From CAZQEZ01 sp964592475 (lineage in GTDB: Bacteria; Bacteroidota; Bacteroidia; Cytophagales; Cyclobacteriaceae), in assembly GCA_964592475.1 (NCBI GenBank), contig CAZQEZ010000030.1, positions 1-36,969 on the forward strand: a DNA stretch of 36,969 nucleotides. Reading direction: 5' to 3'. The position numbers and the translations under genes were made by a program. Shown here piece after piece: positions 16,599-25,339 of this stretch. Below the pieces are notes generated by a model. The model saw nothing but the letters and a program-made list of their open reading frames with translations. It had not been told where the DNA came from and did not search any database. Position 1 is the first letter of the stretch. Each line of letters starts with the position of its first letter.

Positions 16599-19482
16599 CT
16601 TCTTTTTTTCTAATTATCATTTTTTCAAACACCTTTGTACTGTTTTCTGCTTCATCTCTAAATCGGATGTAAAATGGAATTTCATTATTATTGTTTTCAG
16701 GTAATTTTATTTTGAATTCTTTTTCATATTTTTGCCATTCGCTATTTTCGAAAGTATCAGCAAATGTCCATTGCATGGTTTTTGGATCAGAAGCTTTCAC
16801 CACAATAAATACCTCATCAGCAGAAATACTATCATACCGGAAACCTACATCAATGCCTTCAGGCGGAACACGGTCTAAAATTATTTCATCAGCTGCGGCA
16901 TCAGATATATTGCCAGCCTTATCTTTAAACCATGCATATACAATTTTTCGGCCTTCTCGGGTACTATCGAGGTGCCATTCAGTAATTAAATTCGTGTAAG
17001 GCATCCATTGAGCCGAATCCAAACTGGGGTAATTGCTCACTTTTACCTGAGCCGCTTCGCGAGCAATCAATCGTACCTGTACTTGCGTTTGGTTACAGAA
17101 GCGAGCATTGTTATTGACAAAAACACGGGTAAATTCCGGAGGCACTCTGTCCAATATTATATGGTCATTTACTTCCATACTCACATTACCTGCCTTATCT
17201 TTTAATAAGCCATGAACCGTAAGTACCCCGTCTTGATCCATCAATTGCCAGGTAAGGGTATCTGTATAAGGTATCCAATTTACTGGTTTTAGTAAATCGA
17301 TAGACTCATTGCTTAAATAAATAGAATCGGCACCTTGTGCATCGATTGTTATTTTTACTTCGCGTGAAAGAGCCTTGGTATATACATCTCCCTCGTTAAT
17401 GATAAAATTATTGATTTGAGGGCCCTCAGTATCTACTTTTATTGATGCATTTATCACATCACTTTCATTACCGGCCCTATCCCGAAATTTGGCATAAACC
17501 GTTTTCTTACCATCTTTTGTTCCATCCAAAATCCAACCTATGGTTCTTTCGCTCTCTTGCCATTTAGCTTTATCAAAATCTTTGTTATTACTTATCATTA
17601 CCTCATCAGCTCCTTGTACATTAAAGGCAAGAGTTACTTTCATATCTACTCTGTTAAACCATTCAGCTCCATTGTTAATAAGTAAACTTTTGGCTTGGGG
17701 GGGGGCTCTATCTAAAAATACAGGCAAAACCAATGGTTCGCTAATATTTCCTACTGCATCTTTGAGCCGAAAAAATAATTTAAAAGCACCATCCTCATCG
17801 GGCAACTGATAGGTAGTTTCATTTATATTGGATTTTATCCATTCGGCCTGGTTGAAAGTAGGAAGATGACTTATTTGAAAATGAGTGGCGTCTGCAGTTT
17901 TGAACTTTAATTGGATAGCACGCTTATTCACAAATTGCTGATTATTGACTAATGCAAAAGCCCCTTGAGGAGCATTTTCGTCTAATATTATATTGGCAGT
18001 ACTCACTTTTGAAACATTGCCTGCTTTATCACGCAATATTATAAATACTCTTTTTTCACCATTGCCCAAAGGCAATTGGAACCCGGTTAGGTTTGCTGAA
18101 AACGGGTGCCAATCATTGGCTTTGATCAAATCTTTCCTTGTGCTTATTTGCATGAAATCTGCGCCCGATGCTTCAATTCGGATATTTACTTTGCTCTTGT
18201 TAGTAATTGATGCACCTCCATTGATCTCCACTCTTTCAATTACTGGAGGTTTTCTATCTAAAATGATACTGGCTTTATTTACTTCCGATATATTACCAGC
18301 CGGGTCCTGTAAGCTAGCCCAAATAAATTTTTCTCCATCAGCATCAGCATCCAGTTGCCATTTATCAAAAATTGCCTGAAACGGTTTGCCCTCGACATGC
18401 TGGATATTTTTATCGTTACTTATGTGAATTAGAAAATCAGTAGGGTTTTCTTTGGTATTTATTCGCAACGAAACTATTCCATTCGCATTATTGGTGTGAG
18501 TGGCTCCATTGTTAATTTTGATTATCGGGGGTTTGGGAGGCTGTGTATCCAGAATGATATCATCCTGTACAGTTTGTTGCGTAAAATTTTGGGCTTCGTC
18601 CACGAAATAGGCCCTAATTATTTTTAATCCTTGATTTTTGTCAAATGTCCAATTAATTTCTTTTACATTGGTATTAGAAAAATCAAAAAATTGCTCCTGG
18701 CCCTCGCGATCTATTAATCTTAATTTACTAGCTCCTTCGGCCTGTACTTTCACTTTTACATCAAACTTGTTAGTGGTTTTCGCATCCTCATTAATTTCTA
18801 TTGTGCAATTGTGAGGTGGTTTTGTATCAAGTTCAATGCTGCTTTTTATGGTAGAAGAGTAATTGTCTGCAGCATCGGCAAAACGAGCAAAAACTACTTT
18901 TTTGCCATCACCGGGAGGTCCTATCAGCCATTGTATTCGGGGTTTGTAAGGTTTCCATTCCACATTTTCAAAACCAGGTTCATTACTAATTTGCATTTTT
19001 GTTGCACCCTCGGCCTTAAGTTCAAGCAAAACTTTCATTTGCTGATTGTTAGTATAAGCTGCTCCGTTATTAATTTCAAGTGATTTAGCTTCTGGTGGTT
19101 GAGTATCCAGTATAATCTTGGCATTTTCTGCAGGCGACACATTGCCTTCCTTATCCTTAAGTCTTACCCATATGTTTTTTTCACCATCACCCGGGGTTAA
19201 TTCAAATTTGATAGGTTTATTGCTATAGTTGAGCCAGCTTTGGTTGTTAAAGTTGGATTCATTAGCAATCTGCATTTCTTTAATAAGTTTATCATCTATT
19301 TTTATTGAGGAAATCTCAATGGTGACTTCAGGAGAATTGGTAATACTCGCACCTCCATTGATTTTAATACCAATGAACGGATAAGCTTTTGCCTGTTCAT
19401 TGAAAATAATGCAAAAAAGCAGCAGCAGGCCTTTACCAAGAAAACGGATGTAGGAACCAAGAAACGGGTATTTCATATACAA
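16582..19482 (-). CDS. Secreted protein with about ten tandem Ig-like repeats
   Basis: A 966-residue protein with an N-terminal signal peptide (hydrophobic GKGLLLLFCIIF, cleavage near AKA) followed by about ten repeats of 85-100 residues that fill the rest. Each repeat opens with a form of INNGAxxTN, passes through M/LQISN...W.PY and a W.L stretch, and ends dGxKxVyaxFkDkAGNxS...IiLDrxPP, resembling bacterial Ig-like or Big domains. The last repeat is degenerate. There is no LPXTG, OmpA or obvious type IX sorting domain, so its final location is unclear. It is cotranscribed with the LamG-OmpA gene. A run of nine C near codon 593 is a potential slippage site. Confidence 0.85.
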   Translation of the reverse strand: MYMKYPFLGSYIRFLGKGLLLLFCIIFNEQAKAYPFIGIKINGGASITNSPEVTIEISSIKIDDKLIKEMQIANESNFNNQSWLNYSNKPIKFELTPGDGEKNIWVRLKDKEGNVSPAENAKIILDTQPPEAKSLEINNGAAYTNNQQMKVLLELKAEGATKMQISNEPGFENVEWKPYKPRIQWLIGPPGDGKKVVFARFADAADNYSSTIKSSIELDTKPPHNCTIEINEDAKTTNKFDVKVKVQAEGASKLRLIDREGQEQFFDFSNTNVKEINWTFDKNQGLKIIRAYFVDEAQNFTQQTVQDDIILDTQPPKPPIIKINNGATHTNNANGIVSLRINTKENPTDFLIHISNDKNIQHVEGKPFQAIFDKWQLDADADGEKFIWASLQDPAGNISEVNKASIILDRKPPVIERVEINGGASITNKSKVNIRIEASGADFMQISTRKDLIKANDWHPFSANLTGFQLPLGNGEKRVFIILRDKAGNVSKVSTANIILDENAPQGAFALVNNQQFVNKRAIQLKFKTADATHFQISHLPTFNQAEWIKSNINETTYQLPDEDGAFKLFFRLKDAVGNISEPLVLPVFLDRAPPQAKSLLINNGAEWFNRVDMKVTLAFNVQGADEVMISNNKDFDKAKWQESERTIGWILDGTKDGKKTVYAKFRDRAGNESDVINASIKVDTEGPQINNFIINEGDVYTKALSREVKITIDAQGADSIYLSNESIDLLKPVNWIPYTDTLTWQLMDQDGVLTVHGLLKDKAGNVSMEVNDHIILDRVPPEFTRVFVNNNARFCNQTQVQVRLIAREAAQVKVSNYPSLDSAQWMPYTNLITEWHLDSTREGRKIVYAWFKDKAGNISDAAADEIILDRVPPEGIDVGFRYDSISADEVFIVVKASDPKTMQWTFADTFENSEWQKYEKEFKIKLPENNNNEIPFYIRFRDEAENSTKVFEKMIIRKKEDEQQE
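16600..19370 (-). repeat. Tandem protein-level repeats of about 270-300 bases
   Basis: About ten units, each coding a 85-100 residue Ig-like domain, with similar linkers (LDTQPP, LDRKPP, LDRAPP, LDRVPP). Units differ enough at DNA level that they look old rather than recently duplicated. Confidence 0.75.
17697..17705 (-). repeat. Nine-base C homopolymer in the coding strand
   Basis: G9 on the plus strand, C9 in the coding strand, at the junction of repeats 6 and 7, coding the linker DRAPPQ. It is the only G/C run of that length I noticed in this AT-rich window. A one-base change would shift the frame and truncate the protein after about 593 residues. Confidence 0.9.
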
Positions 19483-19641
19483 ACTGGCTGAAACTTTTTT
19501 TTAATAGGCTAATTTAGATAAAATTAAGATAATCAATTGAGTAACGGAAGTAATACAAAAAGAGTGCTATTTTAATTTCCTACTCTATTTAGTATTTTTT
19601 ATAATATTTAATACATAGCTTATTTTGAAATTAATAAATGA

Positions 19642-19673
19642 AAAAGGTTCTGATTGGCTAACCAGAACCTTTT
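19642..19673 (-). terminator. Intrinsic terminator after ald
   Basis: A perfect 11-bp stem (AAAAGGTTCTG with CAGAACCTTTT) with a 10-base loop lies about 70 bases after the ald stop; the minus strand continues with a T run. Confidence 0.75.
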
Positions 19674-19742
19674 CAACGATTCAGAATATTTATTTATTAA
19701 AATTTATTACCTGTTTGTTTCACTTGTGAGATTTTGACAAAG

Positions 19743-20858
19743 CTAGTCCAGAAAATTATCAACAGGAGTAAATTCTAAATCAAAAGCTTGTGCTACAGCT
19801 TCATAAACTACAGCTCCATTTATAATATTAAGTCCTTTTTTTAATTCTTCATTTTCGTTGCAAGCTCTCTTCCAGCCTTTATTGGCAAGTTGTAAAGCAT
19901 AAGGCAAAGTAGCATTGGTGAGGGCAATGGTAGAAGTATTAGGAACAGCGCCAGGCATATTGGCCACACAGTAGTGGATTACACCATCAATAGTATAAGT
20001 TGGCTCCTGGTGAGTAGTAGGTTTACAAGTTTCGATGCATCCTCCCTGGTCTACAGCTACATCTATTAAAACGGTACCTTTTTGCATTTCGGGAAGCATA
20101 TCTCGGGTGATTAAATGCGGCGCTTTGGCCCCCGGTATTAAAACTGCACCCACGATTAGATCATGTGTTTGGATCAACTGTCGGATGTTGTATTCATTAG
20201 ACACAACCGTATGAACATTGGGGGGCATTATGTCTGATAAGTAGCGAAGCCTATCCAGGTTAATATCCATGATAGTAACATCAGCACCTAGCCCTGCAGC
20301 CATTTTAGCTGCTTGAGTTCCTACTATTCCTCCACCTAATACCAGTACTTTAGCAGGCCTAACGCCAGGTACACCTCCTAGCAAAATACCTTTTCCTCCC
20401 ATGGGCTTTTCTAAAAATTTAGCACCTTCCTGTACAGCCATCCTTCCGGCTACTTCCGACATGGGTATCAATAAAGGTAAAGACCCTCCTTTTTTTTCTA
20501 CTGTTTCATAAGCCAGACATACAGGTTTGTTTTTGATCATTGCATTGGTCAATGGCTCATAAGATGCAAAATGAAAATAGGTGAACAATAATTGATCTTC
20601 TTTTATTAAAGCATATTCCTCTTCTATCGGTTCTTTCACTTTTATTATCATTTCACCTTTTGCGTAAGCTGTGGCGATATCGGGTACTATCGTGGCTCCC
20701 GCTTCTTCATACATTTGATCAGTAAATGCACTGGAATTACCGGCTGTACTTTGTATGTAAACTGTGTGGCCATTTTTAGTTAATTCTGTAGCTCCGGCAG
20801 GGGTTAGCGCTACTCTATTCTCGTTATTTTTAATTTCTTTGGGTACAGATATAATCAT
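19743..20858 (-). CDS. ald: Alanine dehydrogenase
   Basis: A 371-residue NAD-dependent enzyme that interconverts L-alanine and pyruvate plus ammonia. The family start IISVPKEIKNNENRVALTPA, the catalytic YFHFASYEPLT (His) and the preceding IKVKEP (Lys), the Rossmann motif LGGGIVGTQAAKMAAGLGA, and C-terminal NMPGAVPNTSTIALTNATLP are all present. Length is exactly that of Ald. It is a single-gene unit with its own promoter-like box and a strong terminator. Saccharopine dehydrogenase and PntA relatives lack this combination. Expression may be controlled through an inverted repeat just upstream. Confidence 0.96.
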   Translation of the reverse strand: MIISVPKEIKNNENRVALTPAGATELTKNGHTVYIQSTAGNSSAFTDQMYEEAGATIVPDIATAYAKGEMIIKVKEPIEEEYALIKEDQLLFTYFHFASYEPLTNAMIKNKPVCLAYETVEKKGGSLPLLIPMSEVAGRMAVQEGAKFLEKPMGGKGILLGGVPGVRPAKVLVLGGGIVGTQAAKMAAGLGADVTIMDINLDRLRYLSDIMPPNVHTVVSNEYNIRQLIQTHDLIVGAVLIPGAKAPHLITRDMLPEMQKGTVLIDVAVDQGGCIETCKPTTHQEPTYTIDGVIHYCVANMPGAVPNTSTIALTNATLPYALQLANKGWKRACNENEELKKGLNIINGAVVYEAVAQAFDLEFTPVDNFLD

Positions 20859-20884
20859 TTTATACTAAAATTTAAATGGGGTTG

Positions 20885-20918
20885 CAAAGATATTATACTT
20901 ATATCATTTGCTATGATA
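20885..20918 (-). promoter_or_regulatory. ald promoter box and candidate operator
   Basis: On the minus strand TATCTTTG (20892-20885) is an exact TAnnTTTG box, 26 bases before the ald start. Where a -33 TTG would be expected there is instead an inverted repeat, TATCAT and ATGATA with a five-base spacer (20902-20918), suggesting a bound regulator. Confidence 0.45.
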
Positions 20919-21121
20919 ATGTTTATTTTTAATTTTAAAATTTGTTAATCATGATCACTTAAAATGGATAAATATCAACAGTAGTTTTTAATGATCAAAA
21001 TTTGACAGGAATTTGTACTCCATGAATAAAATGCAAGGGCTATCCTGGTAAGATAGTGAAGCGGGAAATCACTGAAAATGCTACAAATAATATGAAGTTA
21101 CACCTGGGATTATTTAATTAT

Positions 21122-21898
21122 TTAAAATTGAATGTTTTCAGTTTGTTTAATCGGGCTGTTTTGATCCAGTGAATGAACGATTTCTGCTTTTATTTCTACT
21201 TTCAATTGTGATTGAGTAATATCATTTGAATAAATAATGAAAGGCTCATTTTTTATGCCCAACGACCTTGGCGTATAAATCAACTTCAAAGTTTCCTCTT
21301 CGCCCTTCGTAATTGGTTCTTTATTATAGTTATCCCATATTATACAATTGCAGCCAGCTCTAATAGCATCAATAACTAGCGGATTTTCTCCTTCATTTTT
21401 AATTTTTAGCGATAAGGGTACCTTTTGCCCCATTTCAATTTTTCCGGCAAGTATTAAAGTGCTTGCAGCTATTTTAGCGGAGTTGGCTTTTTCTTCAGCG
21501 GTATAAGATTCTTTAATTGGTTTATTTACTACCACCCCTTGAATGTATAGCGTTTTAACCGGCTTCACTGCGTTTGTAAAAACACTGATACTTTTTTTAA
21601 AAGCCCCGGGTCTGTTTTGGCTATTGTAAGCTGCGCTTACTATTCCCGATTGCCCGGGCAAAATAGGTTCTTTAGTCCAGAATGGAGTGGTACAACCACA
21701 ACTGGCTCGAACGCTATTGATTACCAATGGCTTGTCACCGGTGTTCTTGATTACAAAATCGTGCTTAGCAATGGCACCTTCTGCAATTTGCTCAAAATTG
21801 TAATTTAACTCTTCAATAAATAAAACCGGCTGAGCAAAATTTTTGTTGCTTAACAATAAAAGAGATAAAAAAAAGAATAAAATTTTGCTGTTCATCAT
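21122..21898 (-). CDS. DUF1573 domain protein
   Basis: A 258-residue exported protein with a signal peptide (SKILFFFLSLLLLSNKNFAQ) and two DUF1573/ASH-like immunoglobulin-fold domains (about 25-115 and 145-240). The first carries the family signature VRASCGCTTPFW with the FVIKNTGDKPLVI strand; the second repeats it in a weaker form (AGCNCIIW, LKIKNEGENPLVI). DUF1573 proteins are numerous in Bacteroidota and lack an established function. The protein ends in a short Gln/Asn-rich tail. No other gene is close on its strand, so no partner can be named. Confidence 0.87.
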   Translation of the reverse strand: MMNSKILFFFLSLLLLSNKNFAQPVLFIEELNYNFEQIAEGAIAKHDFVIKNTGDKPLVINSVRASCGCTTPFWTKEPILPGQSGIVSAAYNSQNRPGAFKKSISVFTNAVKPVKTLYIQGVVVNKPIKESYTAEEKANSAKIAASTLILAGKIEMGQKVPLSLKIKNEGENPLVIDAIRAGCNCIIWDNYNKEPITKGEEETLKLIYTPRSLGIKNEPFIIYSNDITQSQLKVEIKAEIVHSLDQNSPIKQTENIQF

Positions 21899-21936
21899 AT
21901 TTAAAGTGGTAATTGTATTTCAACTCAAGTTTTAAA

Positions 21937-21944
21937 CAAATATA
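21937..21944 (-). promoter_or_regulatory. Candidate -7 box for the DUF1573 gene
   Basis: TATATTTG on the minus strand fits TAnnTTTG exactly and lies 38 bases before the start. No clear -33 box is seen. Confidence 0.4.
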
Positions 21945-22011
21945 CAAATAACTAAGCTCCATATTAAAGAACCTTAATCTTTTTGCTTGCTCTTTCAACA
22001 ATTTTTTAAAA

Positions 22012-22042
22012 TTGCATTAAAGGTTCTTTTTGGCTATTTTTG
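22012..22042 (+). promoter_or_regulatory. Promoter of the fused E1 gene
   Basis: TTG at 22012-22014 and TATTTTTG at 22035-22042 are separated by 20 bases, the best-spaced Bacteroidota -33/-7 pair in the window. The predicted leader is about 60 bases. Confidence 0.5.
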
Positions 22043-22109
22043 TTTTCGGTGATAATAAAAGTTCTTTGTCTAATCCTATCTATATTCTAAACCTAAACGC
22101 TTTTTGTTA

Positions 22110-24518
22110 GTGAATAATACGGAGATATTGAAAAAAACCGACATTTCAGTTGAAGAAATCTTGCAGGACTACCGGGTAGCCTGGGAAAGTCGCCATGCAA
22201 GCATAATTGGTCGCAAAGAAGTTTTCATGGGAAAAGCTAAATTCGGCATTTTCGGCGATGGAAAGGAGTTGCCGCAAATGGCAATGGCCAAAGCTTTTCA
22301 AAAAGGTGATTGGCGAGTGGGCTATTATCGAGATCAGACCTTTATGTTTTCTCTGGGTGTTTTAACAATTCAGCAATTTTTTGCTCAATTATATGCCCAT
22401 ACCAATGTAGAAGCGGAACCATCTTCTGCAGGTAGGCTAATGAATAGTCATTTTTCTGCACGATTGCTTGATGCAGATGGGATGTGGACAAATCTATCGG
22501 AAAATTACAATTGTGTAGCAGATATTTCACCCACTGCTGGTCAGATACCTCGAGTTGTTGGCCTGGGGCTAGCTTCAAAATATTATAGAAACAATAAAGC
22601 ACTACACAAATATAAAAACTTTAGCAAGAAAGGAAATGAAGTAGCATTTGCTACTATTGGTAATGCTGCCACTGCCGAAGGTATCTTTTTAGAATCAGTC
22701 AACGCGGTAGGTGTATTGCAGGTGCCTGTTGTGCTTGCCGTTTGGGATGATGATTACGGCATCTCTGTTACTAACGATTATCAAATTACCAAGTCAAGTA
22801 TATCTAAAGCTTTGTCCGGTTTTCAAAGAAATGGGAAAGACACCGGCTTGGAAATCTTGACTGTAAAGGGTTGGGATTACGAAGCACTTATTGAAACTTT
22901 CTCACAAGCCGCAACCTTAGCCAGAGAAAAACATGTACCCTGTTTGGTGCATGTGCTTGAATTAACACAACCTCAAGGTCACTCCACTTCCGGAAGTCAT
23001 GAGCGATACAAAAGCAAAGAGCGTTTGCAATGGGAAAATGAAAATGACTGCCTGGTAAAATTTAAGGAATTTATTCTGGAAAATGAACTAGCTGTACCCG
23101 GGCAACTTAAACAAATAGAACAGGAGGCGCAGGATCATGTAAAACAATCGAAAGATGCAGCCTGGAAAGATTATATTGCCTCTTTAAAACAGCCTTCTAA
23201 GCAAGTAATTGATCTTCTTACCCAGCTGGAAGTCAATACCGAAAATGCGGAGGCTATAAAACAATTGAGAGAAATTCTAAGTAAGAAGCCTAACCCATTA
23301 AAACTGGATTCATTGAGAGCTGCTAGGAATGCACTGCGGCTCACCCGGTCCGAAAGCACTCCGGTAAGAAGATCGTTACAGCGGTGGGTAAATGAATTTA
23401 TTAAAAAAGCACAGGAAGATTACAGCTCATATTTATATAGTCAATCAGATTTATCGGCACTGAAAGTAAAAGAAATTAAACCTGCTTATAGCAATAAATC
23501 ACCATTAGTTGATGGACGAGAAGTGGTGCAAGCGTGTTTCGATGCAGCCTTTAAAAGAGATCCGTTAGTAGTGGCTTTTGGAGAAGATGTAGGAAAAATC
23601 GGGGATGTAAATCAAGGTTTTGCCGGACTGCAAGAAAAATATGGCGAGCACCGAATAAGCGATACCGGTATTAGAGAAAACACTATTTTAGGGCAGGGTA
23701 TTGGCATGGCCATGAGGGGCTTCCGGCCTATAGCAGAAATTCAGTACCTGGATTATTTGATTTTTGCCCTGCAAGGCATGACAGATGATCTGGCTACTTT
23801 ACAATATAGAACCAAAGGAGGACAAAAAGCGCCTTTAATTATAAGAACAAGAGGCCATAGACTAGAGGGTGTATGGCATAGCGGCTCACCTATGGGAATG
23901 ATTTTGAATAGCCTGCGAGGAATGTTCGTTTTAGTGCCACGTAACTTTACTCAAGCTGCCGGAATGTACAACACCATATTGCGATCAGATGAACCTGCTT
24001 TAATGATTGAAAGCTTGAATGGTTATCGATTAAAGGAGAAGCTGCCTGATAATATTGGAGAATTTACAATTTCACTTGGAGTACCTGAAGTACTGCGTGA
24101 AGGAAAAGATATTACCATCGTTACCTATGGCTCAATGTGTAGAATTGTACTCGATGCAGCTAATCAATTAGCAGACTTTGGTATTAATTGTGAAGTAATA
24201 GATGCCCAAACGCTAATACCTTTTGATATTTCTGAAGTGATACTGCAGAGTATAAAGAAAACGAACCGGATAATTTTTGCTGATGAAGATGTGCCCGGGG
24301 GTGCCTCAGCATTCATGATGCAACAAGTACTGGAAAAACAACATGCTTACAAATTTCTAGATTCTGCACCTGTTACCATAGCAGCCAAAGAGCATAGGCC
24401 AGCTTATGGGTCCGATGGAGACTATTTTAGTAAGCCCAATGCAGAGGATGTTTTCGATAAAGCATATGAAGTAATGCGAGAAAGTGATCCTCAAAGGTTT
24501 CCAGCCCTTTATTTATAA
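22110..24518 (+). CDS. 2-oxoacid dehydrogenase E1, fused alpha and beta subunits
   Basis: An 802-residue protein joining E1 alpha (about 1-340) and E1 beta (about 470-802) of a branched-chain-type 2-oxoacid dehydrogenase. It decarboxylates 2-oxoacids with thiamine diphosphate and passes the acyl group to lipoyl-E2. Alpha features include GRKEVFMGKAKFGIFGDGKE, YYRDQTFMF and STSGSHERYKSKERL; beta features include VAFGEDVGKIGDVNQGF, SDTGIRENTILGQGIGMAM and a transketolase C-terminal domain with VIDAQTLIPFD. In the thiamine site the usual GDG reads GNA and the later NN region reads DDDYGIS, which I believe is typical of this fused type. GTG at 22110 is preferred over TTG at 22104. A strong terminator follows. 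Confidence 0.92.
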   Translation: MNNTEILKKTDISVEEILQDYRVAWESRHASIIGRKEVFMGKAKFGIFGDGKELPQMAMAKAFQKGDWRVGYYRDQTFMFSLGVLTIQQFFAQLYAHTNVEAEPSSAGRLMNSHFSARLLDADGMWTNLSENYNCVADISPTAGQIPRVVGLGLASKYYRNNKALHKYKNFSKKGNEVAFATIGNAATAEGIFLESVNAVGVLQVPVVLAVWDDDYGISVTNDYQITKSSISKALSGFQRNGKDTGLEILTVKGWDYEALIETFSQAATLAREKHVPCLVHVLELTQPQGHSTSGSHERYKSKERLQWENENDCLVKFKEFILENELAVPGQLKQIEQEAQDHVKQSKDAAWKDYIASLKQPSKQVIDLLTQLEVNTENAEAIKQLREILSKKPNPLKLDSLRAARNALRLTRSESTPVRRSLQRWVNEFIKKAQEDYSSYLYSQSDLSALKVKEIKPAYSNKSPLVDGREVVQACFDAAFKRDPLVVAFGEDVGKIGDVNQGFAGLQEKYGEHRISDTGIRENTILGQGIGMAMRGFRPIAEIQYLDYLIFALQGMTDDLATLQYRTKGGQKAPLIIRTRGHRLEGVWHSGSPMGMILNSLRGMFVLVPRNFTQAAGMYNTILRSDEPALMIESLNGYRLKEKLPDNIGEFTISLGVPEVLREGKDITIVTYGSMCRIVLDAANQLADFGINCEVIDAQTLIPFDISEVILQSIKKTNRIIFADEDVPGGASAFMMQQVLEKQHAYKFLDSAPVTIAAKEHRPAYGSDGDYFSKPNAEDVFDKAYEVMRESDPQRFPALYL

Positions 24519-24538
24519 AGTTTTAAATGTAATTCTAT

Positions 24539-24584
24539 AAAGAAAGGCGGCTAATCAGTAAAGATTAGCCGCCTTTCTTTTGGT
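24539..24584. terminator. Strong bidirectional terminator
   Basis: An 18-bp perfect stem (24539-24556 with 24563-24580) with a six-base loop, T-rich on both sides, between the convergent E1 and lipoprotein genes. Confidence 0.88.
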
Positions 24585-24603
24585 CTGTGAATATTTGTAC
24601 TTA

Positions 24604-25269
24604 TTAATTAACTTTTTTTCCTTGCAAAGTAAATTTACCAGTGGATATCACATTACTCTTGTTGAAAGCTCTATCCTGTATTTGTACCTCAAGCTCTAAT
24701 GTATCAAGACTAAATAAAAGAGACCAGGCGCTGGATGGCATTGAATATCTTAAGTCACCTTCCAGTGCTTTTGTTGGATTATTATCATCAAAAAGAATGG
24801 GAAATCGTCCGTCGAAACCAGCTACTCCCAGCTCCTCGCGAAAATTAAATTCTTCCCGGTTGCCGGTGCCATCATAAATATAAAAATCAACAAAAATATT
24901 ATTGTGATTAGGATTTATAGGTGCAAGAATTGTATCTTGAATAACATTGCCATTTCTTATTATTTGCCAATCAATGGTATTATATTCTGGCAAAGTATCC
25001 ACATTACTGGTTTCAGCATAAGAAATTCTATTTCCTAATCGATCTAGAATAATATTTCTTTCATTATATGGAAAAGTAGTGTCACCTTTTCCTAATCCTA
25101 AATTACCATCACCATCTTGAAAAGATAAGTCCAGTATTAATAATTCTTGCGAATCAGTCTCTCTGAAAGCAATATTCTGAAAAGAAATTTGAGGCTGTGG
25201 ATCAAGCTCCGGTGGTAGGGTGCATGAAAATGCCAATATAATAATTGAAAACAAAATAATGTACTTCAT
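24604..25269 (-). CDS. Hypothetical lipoprotein
   Basis: A 221-residue lipoprotein: MKYIILFSIIILAFSC provides a lipobox with the acylated Cys at 16, followed by a Pro-rich CTLPPELDPQPQ. The rest is beta-rich, with an early DLSFQDGDGNLGLGKGDTTF segment rich in Asp and Gly that resembles a calcium-binding loop, and FVDFYIYDGTGNREEF in the middle. I do not recognise the family beyond 'Bacteroidota surface or periplasmic lipoprotein'. It is divergent from the LuxE-like gene and shares the bidirectional terminator with the E1 gene, so it appears to be a one-gene unit. Confidence 0.8.
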   Translation of the reverse strand: MKYIILFSIIILAFSCTLPPELDPQPQISFQNIAFRETDSQELLILDLSFQDGDGNLGLGKGDTTFPYNERNIILDRLGNRISYAETSNVDTLPEYNTIDWQIIRNGNVIQDTILAPINPNHNNIFVDFYIYDGTGNREEFNFREELGVAGFDGRFPILFDDNNPTKALEGDLRYSMPSSAWSLLFSLDTLELEVQIQDRAFNKSNVISTGKFTLQGKKVN

Positions 25270-25284
25270 CTTTCTATAATAAGT

Positions 25285-25292
25285 TAATTTTG
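25285..25292 (+). promoter_or_regulatory. Candidate -7 box for the LuxE-like gene
   Basis: TAATTTTG fits TAnnTTTG and lies 47 bases before the start; no matching -33 box is seen. Confidence 0.35.
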
Positions 25293-25339
25293 AGCAATCT
25301 AAAGTTAAACGTTATTGCTCTGCTAAATCTTTTTAACGT

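Noticed and set aside
16600..19370. Ig-repeat array as a recent DNA-level expansion
   Set aside because: Repeats are similar in pattern but clearly diverged in sequence, so no recent duplication or recombination hot spot is implied.
22104..22109. TTG start for the fused E1 gene
   Set aside because: GTG at 22110 is a commoner start and only two residues differ; neither has a strong ribosome binding site, so the choice is not certain.
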